Shown here piece by piece: positions 25,689 to 35,810 of a DNA stretch of 64,000 nt. A program made the translations under genes and the position numbers. Every line of letters begins with the position of its first letter. Within the stretch, counting starts at the first letter, position 1. The notes under the pieces were generated by a model, which was not told where the DNA came from, did not search any database, and was given only the letters and a program-made list of their open reading frames with translations. Origin of the DNA: Mesorhizobium sp. AR07 (GTDB lineage Bacteria; Pseudomonadota; Alphaproteobacteria; Rhizobiales; Rhizobiaceae); the NCBI RefSeq assembly GCF_024746815.1, contig NZ_CP080525.1, positions 4,024,501 through 4,088,500 of the forward strand, in the 5' to 3' direction.

Positions 25689-26528
25689 CTATTTGACCGC
25701 CCCGAGCGCCAGCCCTCTGACGAGGTAGCGCTGCAGCCAGATGAACAGGATGGCCACCGGCAAGGTCGCCAGCAGCGTGGCGGCCATGACGTGGTGCCAT
25801 TCGATAGTGTAGCGGCCGGCGACCAGCGAAAACACCTGGATCGGCAAGGTGTAGCTCTCCTGGCTGCGCAGCATGGTCAGCGCCACGACGAATTCGTTCC
25901 AGGCATTGATGAAGGTGAAGATCGCCGTCACTGCGATCGCCGGCAGGCAGAGCGGCAGGAACACCTTGCGCAAGGTCAGCCAGCGGCCGGCACCTTCCAT
26001 CCAGGCCGCCTCCTCGAGGTCGCGCGGAATGGTGTCGAAATAGCTTTGCAGCATCCACACGGTGAAGGCGACATTGAAGGCCATGTAGATGAAGCCGAGC
26101 GCTGTCGTGCTCTCGACCAGGCCCCAGGCCGCCATCAGCCGGAACAGGCCGAGCACCAGCACGATTGGCGAGATCATCTGCGAGATCAGCAGGAACTGCC
26201 GCAAGGCGCCGTAGCCGGCAAAGCGGAAGCGCGACATCGCATAGGCCGCCGGAACCGAGATCAGGATGGCGCCGACGGTGGCGATAACAGACACGTAGAG
26301 CGAATTGAGCAGCGCCTGGCCGAAGCCGGTCGCCACCCACATATCGGAAAAATTCGACCAGCGGAACTCGCTCGGCCACCAAGTTGGCGACAGCACCTCC
26401 TGCCGTGGCTTGACGGCGGTCAGGAACATCACGGCGAAGGGAAAGATCGTCACCACGATCAGCGGCGCCAGCAGCAGCCAGGCAATGATCGAACGCTTCA
26501 GCTTGCCCGTCATGAGCCTATTTGTCAT
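25689..26528 (-). CDS. Carbohydrate ABC transporter permease (MalG type)
   Basis: A 279-residue inner-membrane permease with about six transmembrane helices and the MalG-type cytoplasmic coupling loop (EEAAWMEGAGRWLTLRKVFLPLCLPA, the EAA motif). MTNRLMTGKLKR is chosen as start because its ATG overlaps the stop of the upstream permease by 4 bp (ATGA), the usual MalF-MalG coupling. The open frame that continues to 27185 is a shadow inside the upstream gene. With the second permease, the binding protein at 27851-29083 and the ATPase at 30076-31143, it completes one CUT1-type sugar importer. Confidence 0.93.
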   Translation of the reverse strand: MTNRLMTGKLKRSIIAWLLLAPLIVVTIFPFAVMFLTAVKPRQEVLSPTWWPSEFRWSNFSDMWVATGFGQALLNSLYVSVIATVGAILISVPAAYAMSRFRFAGYGALRQFLLISQMISPIVLVLGLFRLMAAWGLVESTTALGFIYMAFNVAFTVWMLQSYFDTIPRDLEEAAWMEGAGRWLTLRKVFLPLCLPAIAVTAIFTFINAWNEFVVALTMLRSQESYTLPIQVFSLVAGRYTIEWHHVMAATLLATLPVAILFIWLQRYLVRGLALGAVK

Positions 26529-27394
26529 GCGCGCTGCTCCCGCATCGCCAGCCGCACATAGATCATGGTGAAGACCAGCAATATGGCGAACATCACCAGC
26601 GACACCGCCGATGCCTCGCCCAGTTTGCCGATGCGGAAGGCCAGCTTGTAGAGATGGGTGACCAGGATGTCGGTCGAGTTGGCCGGCCCGCCCTGCGTCA
26701 TCACCCAGATGATCGGGAAGGAATTGAAGACGTAGATGGTGTTGAGCACGATGGCGATGTTGATGAACGGCTTCAGCAGCGGAAAGGTGATCTCGCGGAA
26801 CTGCTGCAGCGGTGTCGCTCCTTCGAGCGCCGCCGCCTCGTAGAGGTCGTCCGGGATCGACGACAGGCCGCCAAGGAAGATCGTCGTCGTGAACGGCACT
26901 GTCACCAGGATGCCGATCAGCACCTGCATCGGAAAGGCGGTCTCGGCGCTCGCCAGCCACTGGATGTTGTGGTCGATGAGGCCGAGGCCGATCAGCGCCG
27001 AGTTCAGCATGCCGCTTTCGCCGCTCAATGCCCAGCGCCAGACCACCGCGGTCATGGTCAGCGACACCGCCCAGGGCAGCATGATGATGACACGGGCGAT
27101 GCCGCGGCCGTAGAAATCGGTGTTGAGGATCATCGCCACCGGGATTGACAGCAGCAGCGCGCCGCCGACGACCAGCACCGTCCACTGGCCGGTGCGCCAG
27201 AGTGCGGCCGTGAAATCGGGATCAGCAAGAAGTGCCGCGAAATTGGCGAAGTCGTTGAATTCGCGAAGCTGGCCGAAGCGGTTCACCTCATGCGTCGAAA
27301 TCTGGATCAGGTCCCAGACCGGCCAGAAGATGACGACAGCCGCCAGGAACAGGCTGGGCAAGGTCAGGAGATAGGGCAAGAAGCGATTTTGCAT
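26525..27394 (-). CDS. Carbohydrate ABC transporter permease (MalF type)
   Basis: A 289-residue permease starting MQNRFLPYLLTLPSLFLAAV with six predicted helices and the EAA loop YEAAALEGATPLQQFREITFPLLKP. It is the MalF-like half of the CUT1 importer. The gene starts 456 bp downstream of the binding-protein stop; that gap holds a strong terminator-like hairpin and a family F repeat, so expression relative to the binding protein is likely much lower. Confidence 0.93.
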   Translation of the reverse strand: MQNRFLPYLLTLPSLFLAAVVIFWPVWDLIQISTHEVNRFGQLREFNDFANFAALLADPDFTAALWRTGQWTVLVVGGALLLSIPVAMILNTDFYGRGIARVIIMLPWAVSLTMTAVVWRWALSGESGMLNSALIGLGLIDHNIQWLASAETAFPMQVLIGILVTVPFTTTIFLGGLSSIPDDLYEAAALEGATPLQQFREITFPLLKPFINIAIVLNTIYVFNSFPIIWVMTQGGPANSTDILVTHLYKLAFRIGKLGEASAVSLVMFAILLVFTMIYVRLAMREQRA

Positions 27395-27511
27395 CGGCTA
27401 GGCTGTACCGTGTTTGCGGTGGACATCAGTGGTGCTGGCTTGCCAGCTTAGCTCTCGCCTCGTTCTTTCCCAGGACATAGCTTCAGGATTTGAACTTCCT
27501 GCGGCGTTTGC

Positions 27512-27692
27512 GTTGCCCCTCACCTGCCTGCCGGCATCCTCTCCCCGTATAGTGACGGGGAGAGGGCTCGCTCTCATTGACGCTTTCGCAAGTCTCCAAA
27601 GTGGCAAGAAATGTGCGAGGTTGCGGCCAGCCCCTTTCTCCCCGTCGCTATACGGGGAGAAATGCCCGGCAGGGCAATGAGGGGCGGCGCTG
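27512..27692. repeat. Palindromic intergenic repeat, family F
   Basis: A full copy: TTGCCCCTCACCTGCCTGCC ... CTCCCCGTATAGTGACGGGG on the left and CCCCGTCGCTATACGGGGAG ... GGCAGGGCAATGAGGGGC on the right. It lies between the binding-protein gene and the MalF-like permease of the sugar ABC operon. Confidence 0.8.
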
Positions 27693-27799
27693 ACATCGAC
27701 GATCTGTCCTTTGTCTGAGGTGATGTCCTGTGGTTCTTCCGCAACTTCGGACGGAAAACCACTACGCACTTTCTGGAACTTACGAAGACCGGGAAAAGT

Positions 27800-27831
27800 G
27801 TGGCGCGCCCCGCCTGAGTGGGGCGCGCCAC
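27800..27831 (-). terminator. Strong intrinsic-terminator-like hairpin after the binding-protein gene
   Basis: A perfect 12-bp stem, GTGGCGCGCCCC at 27800-27811 pairing with GGGGCGCGCCAC at 27820-27831, with an 8-nt loop. Read on the minus strand it is followed by ACTTTTCCC, giving a short U run. It begins 20 bp after the binding-protein stop codon, so most transcripts may end here and only a fraction continue into the permeases. Confidence 0.8.
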
Positions 27832-27850
27832 GGGCGCAGGGAGATACGCC

Positions 27851-29083
27851 CTATTTCTTCAGCACTGCATTGGCCTTGGCCGCCGCATCCTTCAACCCTG
27901 CCTCGGGGTCGCCGCCGAGGTAGATCTTCTGCATCGCGTCGGAGGTGATCTGGGCGACCTCCTCCCAACCCGGAATGACCGGCGCGAAGCGGGCGTCGGG
28001 CAGCAGCGCGGTGAACGCTGCCAGGTCGGCATTGTTGACGTAGTAGTCCATCTTGGCTTCTTCCTTGTTCACCGGCAGGAAACCTTCGCCCTGCGTGAAC
28101 TTGGCGCGCTGCTCCTTGGTGAACAGGAAATCGAGCAGCTTCCAGGCCTCGTCCTTGTTCTTGGAATTCTTGAACATGATCATGGAATCGGTCACGCCAT
28201 AGGTGCCGCGCGCGCCGGTCGGTCCGGCCGGAATGGCCGCCACGCCATATTTCAGCTTCGGCGCCTCGTCCTTGATCTGGTTGGACAGGAAGGGTGCGGT
28301 GATCATCATGCCGACCTTGCCCTGCTTGAACAGGTTCTGCACGTCCTCGCGGTTGTTGGAAGTGACGCCCGGCTCGGTCAGGCCTTCGTCGATCATCGAC
28401 TTGTAGAGCTTGGCCGCTTCAAGTGCGCCCGGCGTGCCAAGGCCGGAGGTGCCGTCCTTGTTGAGGATCTCGGTGCCTTGGGACCACATCGCATAATAGT
28501 AATAAACGTCGGTCTCGATCTCCTTGCCCTGCAAGCCGAAACCGAAAGTGCCGGAACCGAGTGCCTTGATCTTGCGCGCGTCTTCCTGCAGCTCGGTCCA
28601 GGTTGCCGGAGGCTTGGCGATACCGGCTTTCTCGAACAGCTCCTTGTTGTAATACATGGCGCGCGCCGAGGCGGCGATCGGCAGGCCGTAGGTCTTGCCG
28701 TTCATGATCGACGGCGACAGGAAGGTGTCGATGAAGCGGCCCTTGAAGTCAGGCGTGATGTAGCTGTCGAGCGGCTGGGCGACATCCTGCTGGACGAAGT
28801 CGATCAACCAGCGCGTGCCGATGATCGACAGGTCGGCATTGGTGCCGGCGGTGATGTCGGTGGTCAGCTTCTGCAACAGCACATCCCATGGCACTACCTC
28901 GAACTTGACGGTGATGCCGGGATTGGCCGCCTCGAATTCCTTCTTGACGTCGGCGAAATAGGGGGCAGTCTTGGCGCTGTACTCGGCAACGGTGACGCGC
29001 ACCTCGCCCGCATTCGCCTGTGCCGCAAATGCCAGCATGCTCATTCCGGCCATCAGGCCGACTGTCCATTTTCCAAGGCTCAT
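27851..29083 (-). CDS. Sugar ABC transporter substrate-binding protein (CUT1)
   Basis: A 410-residue periplasmic binding protein with a signal peptide (MSLGKWTVGLMAGMSML ... QANAGEV, cleavage near residue 25) and the extracellular solute-binding family 1 pattern (FEAANPGITVKFEVVPWDVLLQKLTTD; YGLPIAASARAMYYNKELFEKAGI). Start at 29083 follows GGGAG at 7-bp spacing; an ATG five codons upstream is less well placed. It is the first gene of the leftward unit and is divergent from the SDR-ATPase-rpiR unit. The ligand is not readable; sugars, sugar acids or polyols are all possible. Confidence 0.93.
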   Translation of the reverse strand: MSLGKWTVGLMAGMSMLAFAAQANAGEVRVTVAEYSAKTAPYFADVKKEFEAANPGITVKFEVVPWDVLLQKLTTDITAGTNADLSIIGTRWLIDFVQQDVAQPLDSYITPDFKGRFIDTFLSPSIMNGKTYGLPIAASARAMYYNKELFEKAGIAKPPATWTELQEDARKIKALGSGTFGFGLQGKEIETDVYYYYAMWSQGTEILNKDGTSGLGTPGALEAAKLYKSMIDEGLTEPGVTSNNREDVQNLFKQGKVGMMITAPFLSNQIKDEAPKLKYGVAAIPAGPTGARGTYGVTDSMIMFKNSKNKDEAWKLLDFLFTKEQRAKFTQGEGFLPVNKEEAKMDYYVNNADLAAFTALLPDARFAPVIPGWEEVAQITSDAMQKIYLGGDPEAGLKDAAAKANAVLKK

Positions 29084-29266
29084 TTGATTGTCTCCCATTT
29101 TGATTTTGCGCCAGCGCGCCTCTTCGCTGCTGGAGCAGAAGATTTATGTGACTTTCCTACATTATCGATCATTTGAAGGCTTGCAAGCAGATTATTCTGT
29201 TGCTTAATTACATTTCGTGGACTAGGCCTGACACGACCCGTCCAAGCTTCCGGAGGATGACGCACG

Positions 29267-30073
29267 GTGGTTTCGCAAGCCAAGTTCGAAGGCAGGGCCA
29301 AGTTCGAAGGCAGGCCCGAGTTCGAAGGCAAGACTGTCGTGGTGACGGGTGCTGGCGGCGGCCTCGGCACAGCCATCGTGGCGCTGATGGCGCAAAGGGG
29401 CGCCAGGGTCGTGGGCTGCGACCAGTCCAGCGAGGCGCTGAACAGCCCGCACCTTGCCTCCCGCCATGTCTTCGATCTTGTCGACCGCGCTGCGATCGAA
29501 GCGGCGATCGCCGCGATCCTCGACAGGGACGGCGTGCCCGACATTCTCATCAACAATGCCGGCTGGACGCGCGCCGAGACGCTTTCCGCGCTCAACCCCG
29601 ACAGGATAGAGCAGGAACTCGACCTCAACCTGACCGGCGTGATGATGTTCGCCGATCCGCTGGTCAAGGCGATGGCCGACCGCGGCTCCGGCAGCATGGT
29701 TTTCATCTCCTCGGTCAATGCCATCGCCCATTTCGGCAACCCAGCCTATGCGGCTGCCAAGGCCGGCATCAACGCCTATGCCAAGGCGATCGCCGTCGAA
29801 CTCGGCCGCAGCGGCTTGCGCGCCAATGTCGTCTGCCCCGGATCGATCCGGACCGCCGCCTGGGACCATCGCCTTGCCAAGGATCCCGAAATCCTCGGCA
29901 AGCTGCAGCGGCTCTATCCGCTCGGCCGCATCGTCAACGCCTCGGAGGTCGCGGAAGCGGTGGCCTTCCTTGCCTCCGATCGCGCATCGGGCATAACAGG
30001 CGTGGTGATGCCGGTGGACGCGGGGCTGACGGCCGGCTGCCTGCCATTCATCGACGACATATTGGGAGCCTGA
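29267..30073 (+). CDS. SDR family oxidoreductase with a tandem-repeat N-terminus
   Basis: A 268-residue short-chain dehydrogenase: NAD(P) motif TGAGGGLG, NNAG, catalytic Ser in FISSVNAIAHFGNPAY and YAAAK. The C-terminal GITGVVMPVDAGLTAG is typical of classical SDRs. A GTG start, 10 bp after GGAGG, puts three copies of an 18-bp unit at the N-terminus (KFEGRA, KFEGRP, EFEGKT), of which only the last belongs to the fold. It heads an operon with the importer ATPase and the RpiR regulator, so it probably oxidises the imported sugar or polyol. Confidence 0.9.
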   Translation: MVSQAKFEGRAKFEGRPEFEGKTVVVTGAGGGLGTAIVALMAQRGARVVGCDQSSEALNSPHLASRHVFDLVDRAAIEAAIAAILDRDGVPDILINNAGWTRAETLSALNPDRIEQELDLNLTGVMMFADPLVKAMADRGSGSMVFISSVNAIAHFGNPAYAAAKAGINAYAKAIAVELGRSGLRANVVCPGSIRTAAWDHRLAKDPEILGKLQRLYPLGRIVNASEVAEAVAFLASDRASGITGVVMPVDAGLTAGCLPFIDDILGA

Positions 30074-30075
30074 CC

Positions 30076-31143
<1,068 letters not shown>

Positions 31144-31153
31144 AGACACGGAC

Positions 31154-32035
31154 ATGAAGACCCCGGCCGACATCATCACGCGCCTGCAACTGATGTCGCA
31201 GGACGGCACCAAGTCGGATCGCAAGCTGGCCGGCTTCGTGCTTGCCGACCTCGATTTCGTCTCCAAGGCGGCGATCTCGGAAATTGCCGCGCGCGTCGGC
31301 GTCAGCGAGCCGACGGTGACGCGGTTCTGCCGCAACCTCGGTTGCGAGGGCCTGCGCGACTTCAAATTCTATCTGGCGCAGGCCATCGCCATCGGTGGCC
31401 AATATCTATCGCCCGAGCCGTTGAGTCGCGACGCCCGCGAGCAGCGCATCGCGTCCGCCATCACCGAAGCGGCGATATCAGCCATCCAGCGCGCCAGCGA
31501 AAACCTCGACATGACGACGCTGGTCGCCGTCGCCGCAAGGATCGCCGTTTCCGGCAACGTGCTGTGCATCGGCTCGGGCGGCATTTCGTCGATGATGGCG
31601 ACCGAAATGCAGAACCGGCTGTTCAGGCTGGGCGTGTCGGTGCTGGCACAGATCGACGGACAGCTGCAGCGCATGTACGCCGCCGTCGCCACCACAGACA
31701 CCACGCTGATCGCCTTTTCAGTGTCCGGCTATGCGCGATCGGTCATCGATGCGGTGCAAGTCGCCCAGCAATATGGCGCCACCACCATCGCCATCACCCC
31801 GCCGGACTCGGCGCTCGCCAAGGTCGCCGACACGGTCATCCATTTCCAGTCGCTGGAAGACGGCAACATCTACAAGCCGACCTCGTCGCGCTATGCGCTG
31901 CTGTCGATCGTCGACATGATCGTCACATCGGTCGCCGAGACGCGCGGACCAAGGGTTCTGGAAAACCTGCGCCGCATCAAGCAGAGCGTCAACACGTTGA
32001 AAGTCGACGATCCGCGTTTGCCGCTGGGGGATTGA
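31154..32035 (+). CDS. RpiR family transcriptional regulator (HTH plus SIS domain)
   Basis: A 293-residue regulator: N-terminal RpiR helix-turn-helix (SKAAISEIAARVGVSEPTVTRFCRNLGCEG) and a C-terminal SIS sugar-phosphate isomerase-like domain (NVLCIGSGGISSMMATEMQNRLFRLG ... TLIAFSVSGYARSVIDAVQVAQQYGATTIAITP). RpiR proteins sense phosphorylated sugars. Lying 10 bp after the ATPase gene, it most likely controls this locus, acting on the 183-bp divergent promoter between the SDR and binding-protein genes. Just after it come the nested repeats and IS copy 2. Confidence 0.93.
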   Translation: MKTPADIITRLQLMSQDGTKSDRKLAGFVLADLDFVSKAAISEIAARVGVSEPTVTRFCRNLGCEGLRDFKFYLAQAIAIGGQYLSPEPLSRDAREQRIASAITEAAISAIQRASENLDMTTLVAVAARIAVSGNVLCIGSGGISSMMATEMQNRLFRLGVSVLAQIDGQLQRMYAAVATTDTTLIAFSVSGYARSVIDAVQVAQQYGATTIAITPPDSALAKVADTVIHFQSLEDGNIYKPTSSRYALLSIVDMIVTSVAETRGPRVLENLRRIKQSVNTLKVDDPRLPLGD

Positions 32036-32310
32036 AAGCCCGAGTTGGCTTGCGCCGCTCCAATGGTGCCGTCCGCGGCTGGGGTGGCGATCCTTCGCGC
32101 CCCCCTCTGCCCTACCGGGCATCTCCCCCACGAGGGGCAGAGCAATCGCATATGGGAAGCCAAGGCTTTCGTTCTACGATTACCCCCACCCCTAACCCTC
32201 CCCACAAGGGGGAGGGAGACTTCCGTAGGCGCTGATCTCGGCAAACTACCCAAGTTCGACGCTGAGTATGATGGACAAAGGCGCGCGGCAGCATTCCCTC
32301 CCCCTTGTGG

Positions 32311-33504
32311 CAGGGGAATCGCATTTGAGTAAAAGTAGGTCTTGCGGACTGTGGAAAGGTTGATTCTTTAGGGGCTTTGTCTTTGAAGGAGAGGCCCAAT
32401 GCCATTGCTGCTTTCGATTTTGCGGGAAGTACAAGACCCGCGTGACGTCAACGCGCGTCATGATCTGGCGGAGCTTCTGTTTTTGGCCTTGGCTGCGACG
32501 TTGTGCGGCGCCAAAAGCTGCGTGGATATTGCCGATTTCGTCGAGGGTCAGGAAGAAGAGCTGAAAGAGATCGTGGTGCTGGAGCATGGCTGTCCGAGCC
32601 ACGACACGTTCAGCCGGGTGTTTCGACTTCTCGATGCCGATGAGCTTGCGCGCAGCTTTGCCGGCTTCATGGCGGCGCTGCGCCAAACGCTCGGACTTTC
32701 GCCGCCACGCGGCGTGGTGGCAGTCGACGGCAAGGCGTTGCGGCGCGGCTATGCGAAGGGGCGGGCTTTCATGCCACCTTTGGTGGTGAGCGTGTGGGAC
32801 GCCGAGACGAGGCTGTCGATTGCCGCTGCCCGCGCGCCTGAGGGCGACGAGGTCAAAGCCACGCTGGATCTTCTGAAGAGCTTGGATTTGAAGGGCTGTA
32901 CAGTGACGGCCGATGCGCTGCACTGCCGCCCCGACACCGCCAAGGCGCTGATCGGCAAGAAGGCGCATTATGCGCTGGGGCTGAAGCCCAATCGTCCCAA
33001 GCTGTTTGCCGCGGCCGAACGAAGCTTCGCCCAAGCCGGCGAGATCGCGTTCTTTGAGACCAGCGACAGCGCGCATGGCCGCACCGAGACGCGAAGGGCT
33101 TCGGTCCTGCCGCTCAAGCGGCTGCTCGACCTGCCGGGCTTTCCCGGCCTCAAGGCGATCGGACGCATTGAGGCCTCTCGCAGCGTGGCAGGCGGCAAAT
33201 CCAGTACCTCCGTGCGCTATGTCGCGCTCTCCAAAGTGCTTACCCCTAAAAGACTGGCCGAGACGCTCAGAGCACATTGGACAATCGAGAACCAGTTGCA
33301 TTGGAGCCTCGACGTCGTCTTCCATGAGGACGACGCTCGCTCCCGCAAGGACAACGCCCCGCAAAACCTCGCCGTCATCAGACGCCTCGCGCAAAACATC
33401 TTGCAAGCCCATCCTCTCGACAAACCCATCGCAAGCAAAATGCGCAGAGCCAGATGGAACAAAGACTTCTTCTTCCAGCTCTTTACTCATATGCGATAGC
33501 CCTG
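32311..33504 (+). mobile_element. ISAs1-family insertion sequence, copy 2 (complete)
   Basis: The same 1194-bp element as copy 1, in the opposite orientation. Ends are CAGGGGAATCGCATTTGAG at 32311 and the inverse of CAGGGCTATCGCATATGAG at 33504. A perfect 10-bp target duplication, CCCCTTGTGG, occupies 32301-32310 and 33505-33514. It interrupts the CCCTCCCCCTTGTGGGGAGGG hairpin of a family B repeat. Confidence 0.95.
32399..33499 (+). CDS. ISAs1 family transposase, copy 2
   Basis: A 366-residue intact DDE transposase, differing from copy 1 by Gly for Ser in ELARSFAGFMA and Val for Met in FMPPLVVSVWD, plus a few silent changes. DDE residues as in copy 1. The stop TAG is part of the right terminal repeat. 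Confidence 0.95.
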   Translation: MPLLLSILREVQDPRDVNARHDLAELLFLALAATLCGAKSCVDIADFVEGQEEELKEIVVLEHGCPSHDTFSRVFRLLDADELARSFAGFMAALRQTLGLSPPRGVVAVDGKALRRGYAKGRAFMPPLVVSVWDAETRLSIAAARAPEGDEVKATLDLLKSLDLKGCTVTADALHCRPDTAKALIGKKAHYALGLKPNRPKLFAAAERSFAQAGEIAFFETSDSAHGRTETRRASVLPLKRLLDLPGFPGLKAIGRIEASRSVAGGKSSTSVRYVALSKVLTPKRLAETLRAHWTIENQLHWSLDVVFHEDDARSRKDNAPQNLAVIRRLAQNILQAHPLDKPIASKMRRARWNKDFFFQLFTHMR

Positions 33505-33661
33505 CCCCTTGTGGGGAGGGTTAGGGTGGGGGTCCTTCTTCGCAAGAACCCATATGCGATAGCCCTGCCCTCGTGGGGGAGATGTCCGGCAGCACAGAGG
33601 GGGGCGCTGTCCCGCCAACATCTCGAGATTCTATACGACCGCAGCGCGCCAGATTCTCGAC

Positions 33662-33973
33662 TTAGCCGTAGAGCGCCTCAATGCTTTTGACCAAAATCGC
33701 CGGATCGCCTGAAATGCGCACAGTCTTCAGCCGGGCGGTGCCGCCGGCGACGATCGAAACGGCGGACGCTGGCACGCCCAGCGCCTTGGCCAGCAAACGT
33801 TCGAGCGCCTGATTGGCGGCGCCGTTTTCCGGCACGGCCCGGACGCGGGCCTTCAGGTGGCTTCGCCCGTCTGCCGAGGATTCGACGCCTTCGAGCCTGT
33901 CCAACGCAGCCTTTGGCGTCAGCCGCACGAACAAATCAATGCCGTTTTCGCGCAGGCGAAACGGCGTGCTCAC
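33662..33973 (-). CDS. yggU: DUF167 / YggU family protein
   Basis: A 103-residue member of the DUF167 (YggU) family: FVRLTPKAALDRLEGVE ... LKARVRAVPENGAANQALERLLAKALGVP is the conserved core, with the PENGAAN box. Function is unproven; the family is almost universal in proteobacteria and typically follows yggT, as here (13 bp between the genes). Confidence 0.92.
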   Translation of the reverse strand: MSTPFRLRENGIDLFVRLTPKAALDRLEGVESSADGRSHLKARVRAVPENGAANQALERLLAKALGVPASAVSIVAGGTARLKTVRISGDPAILVKSIEALYG

Positions 33974-33986
33974 GGAGATTACCGGC

Positions 33987-34277
33987 TCAGACGACCAGCG
34001 ACAGCACGGTGGTAAGCAGGAACTGCCGCAGGAAGAACAGGATCAAAAGCAGGATGATCGGCGAGATGTCGATGCCGCCAAGGTCCGGCATGAAGCGGCG
34101 GATCGGCCGCAACGCCGGCTCGGTCAGCCGATACAGCATGTTGCCGATGCTGCCGACGAACTGATTGCGCGAGTTGACGACGTTGAAGGCGTAGAGCCAG
34201 GAAAAGATCGCCGAGGCGATGATGACCCACCAATAGAGGTCAAGCGCCATGACGATTGTTTGAATGAGGGCGATCAT
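33987..34277 (-). CDS. yggT: YggT family membrane protein
   Basis: A 96-residue protein with two transmembrane hairpin helices and the YggT motif NPLY/LTEP-type region (MLYRLTEPALRPIRRFMPDLGGIDISPIILLLILFFL). The start at 34277 follows GGAGA; an upstream in-frame ATG at 34328 overlaps unrelated sequence. YggT proteins have been linked to osmotic shock resistance and to division/envelope functions. It is co-transcribed with yggU. Confidence 0.92.
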   Translation of the reverse strand: MIALIQTIVMALDLYWWVIIASAIFSWLYAFNVVNSRNQFVGSIGNMLYRLTEPALRPIRRFMPDLGGIDISPIILLLILFFLRQFLLTTVLSLVV

Positions 34278-34437
34278 GCCGGTCTCCAATTGTTGCCGAC
34301 ATGTAGCCATTGCACGCGAAACCGGCAAGGGCCGCCTTCCGCGATGCGCCGGATCGACGCCCGGCGGCTGCGGATTTCGGCAAGACGCCGCCTTGACAGG
34401 AAAGCGCGGCGCCCGATAAATGCGCCATCCGCTGGAC

Positions 34438-34513
<76 letters not shown>

Positions 34514-34851
34514 GCGGAATAATCGATTTTTTTGCTCTCCCCGAGAAGAGCAATGCACCAGGCCGGCCTTGGTTCGCCGGCCGGCGATAATTGTTGTGCC
34601 AGCGCGCCTTCGAAGGCCGCGGCGCAATACTGCGCCGTCGCCTCGCGATATCCGATAAAACTGTTGTCAATTGGACTTATGGCCGAAGCCGTCCGTTAAT
34701 TGTTATCGTTTTTTTTGGAAGCCGCCCCGTTAGATTGGCCTTACCAAATCAGTTTTTCTGTGCGTTGTGGCAAGGCGTTTCGGCGGGGGCGACCGAAGGC
34801 GCTATATGGATTTCGAGTCGAAATGAAGAATCCCCCCGCGGAAGCAAAGAC
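34514..34851. other. Intergenic region between tRNA-Ala and the XRE regulator
   Basis: About 340 bp with no credible ORF of its own. GCCGGCC-rich inverted sequence follows the tRNA, and an AT-rich stretch at 34660-34725 (TTGTCAATTGG, TTAATTGTTATCG) is the likely promoter of the regulator. I see no copy of the tRNA 3' end that would mark an integrated island. Confidence 0.5.
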
Positions 34852-35601
34852 GTGTCAATTCGCGAGAATATCGCTGCAAATCTTAGACGACTCTGCAAGG
34901 ACCATGCCTCCGTAAGCGCGGTGTGCCGTGAGCTGGGCATCAACCGCACGCAGTTCGAACGCTACCTGCAAGGACAGACCGTTCCCAACAAGGCCACCGC
35001 CAAGCTGATATGCGACTACTTCCGGATCGATGAAGCCGAGCTGTACCGGGATCCCGGTGTGCCCGAACCCAGGGTCCCCGGCTTGCCGCCGGTTTCCGAG
35101 AGCCTGTTCAACCAGATGATCCGCCCTCCCAGCCCATCGATCGCGGGCGGCACCTATTTTACCTATTTTTCGATCCCGGCCCGCCCCGACCTGTTGATGC
35201 GGTCGGTGACCTTCGTACGACGCGAAGCCGAGCTGGTCACCTTCAGAAGGGTTACCGGATGGTCGGAACGCCGGGGATCGACATGGGCGCGGGCGCGCGG
35301 CAACCACTACGGGGTGGCGATCTCGCGTCTGAACTGGATCTATTTCAGCGGCATCAATCGCCGCCAGACCGGCGAACCGTCACTGATCTCCGTGCAGTGG
35401 GCTCCCATCTCCGAACCGGTGCTGACGGGCAAGGCCATGCTTCTGACGGAGGTCGGGCCGGCATTCGTGTCCGTCATCATGCGGCGCGACATCGCCAATA
35501 TCCGCCCGAGGGATGCCATCAGCATGGCACATGTCATCAGGCTCGACGATCCGAGCGTCGACCAACTGGTCGTCAGCCTGACCCGGGACGGGGTGGGCTA
35601 A
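34852..35601 (+). CDS. XRE-type helix-turn-helix regulator next to the SagB-like locus
   Basis: A 249-residue protein starting at a GTG (MSIRENIAANLRRLCKDHA). The Cro/CI-like helix-turn-helix spans about residues 5-60 (VSAVCRELGINRTQFERYLQGQTVPNKATAKLICDYFRID). The long C-terminal domain is unfamiliar beta-rich sequence (TYFTYFSIPARPDLLMRSVTFVRR ... WIYFSGINRR), perhaps a ligand or protein sensor. The GTG start is preferred because it fits the XRE fold; the frame is open to 34591 but the upstream peptide is not protein-like. It is 267 bp upstream of the small peptide gene, same strand, and a candidate regulator of it. Confidence 0.85.
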   Translation: MSIRENIAANLRRLCKDHASVSAVCRELGINRTQFERYLQGQTVPNKATAKLICDYFRIDEAELYRDPGVPEPRVPGLPPVSESLFNQMIRPPSPSIAGGTYFTYFSIPARPDLLMRSVTFVRREAELVTFRRVTGWSERRGSTWARARGNHYGVAISRLNWIYFSGINRRQTGEPSLISVQWAPISEPVLTGKAMLLTEVGPAFVSVIMRRDIANIRPRDAISMAHVIRLDDPSVDQLVVSLTRDGVG

Positions 35602-35810
35602 CCCGCTCGCTCGCCGCGACTTACGCTAAATGAGAATAAGAATACACCGAAAAAGCGTATGCCGCCGATTGTCTACTCTGCATTTGAATAAAATCGATAT
35701 TTTACACTTTGTCGACAAGAAAAGATAATTCGGCCGGCGAGCTTTGTAGCGGCGTTTTACTGCGATTTTAACAAACCATTAACCCTTTCGACCTTACCTT
35801 TCTTGCTGTG

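Larger units (their letters stand above)
32138..33567. repeat. Family B repeat (MITE-like) split by IS copy 2
   Basis: Ends CAGAGCAATCGCATATGG (32138) and CCATATGCGATAGCCCTG (to 33567) are inverted repeats resembling the IS terminal repeats. Inside are ACCCCCACCCCTAACCCTCC / GGAGGGTTAGGGTGGGGGT arms and CCCTCCCCCTTGTGG hairpins. Without the IS the element would be about 225 bp. Related copies: 60959-61187 and, degenerate, 46196-46400. Confidence 0.75.
32096..33607. repeat. Family A repeat interrupted by family B, itself interrupted by IS copy 2
   Basis: The outer arms are GCGCCCCCCTCTGCCCTACC (from 32096) with ATCTCCCCCACGAGGGG, and CCCTCGTGGGGGAGATGTCC with CAGAGGGGGGCGC (to 33607). Together they form one family A element whose loop holds the family B element at 32138-33567. 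Confidence 0.8.

Noticed and set aside
33551..33567. Solo IS terminal repeat left by an excised or decayed IS copy
   Set aside because: The same 17 bp joined to the same internal sequence recurs at 60959, so it is better explained as the end of the family B repeat.
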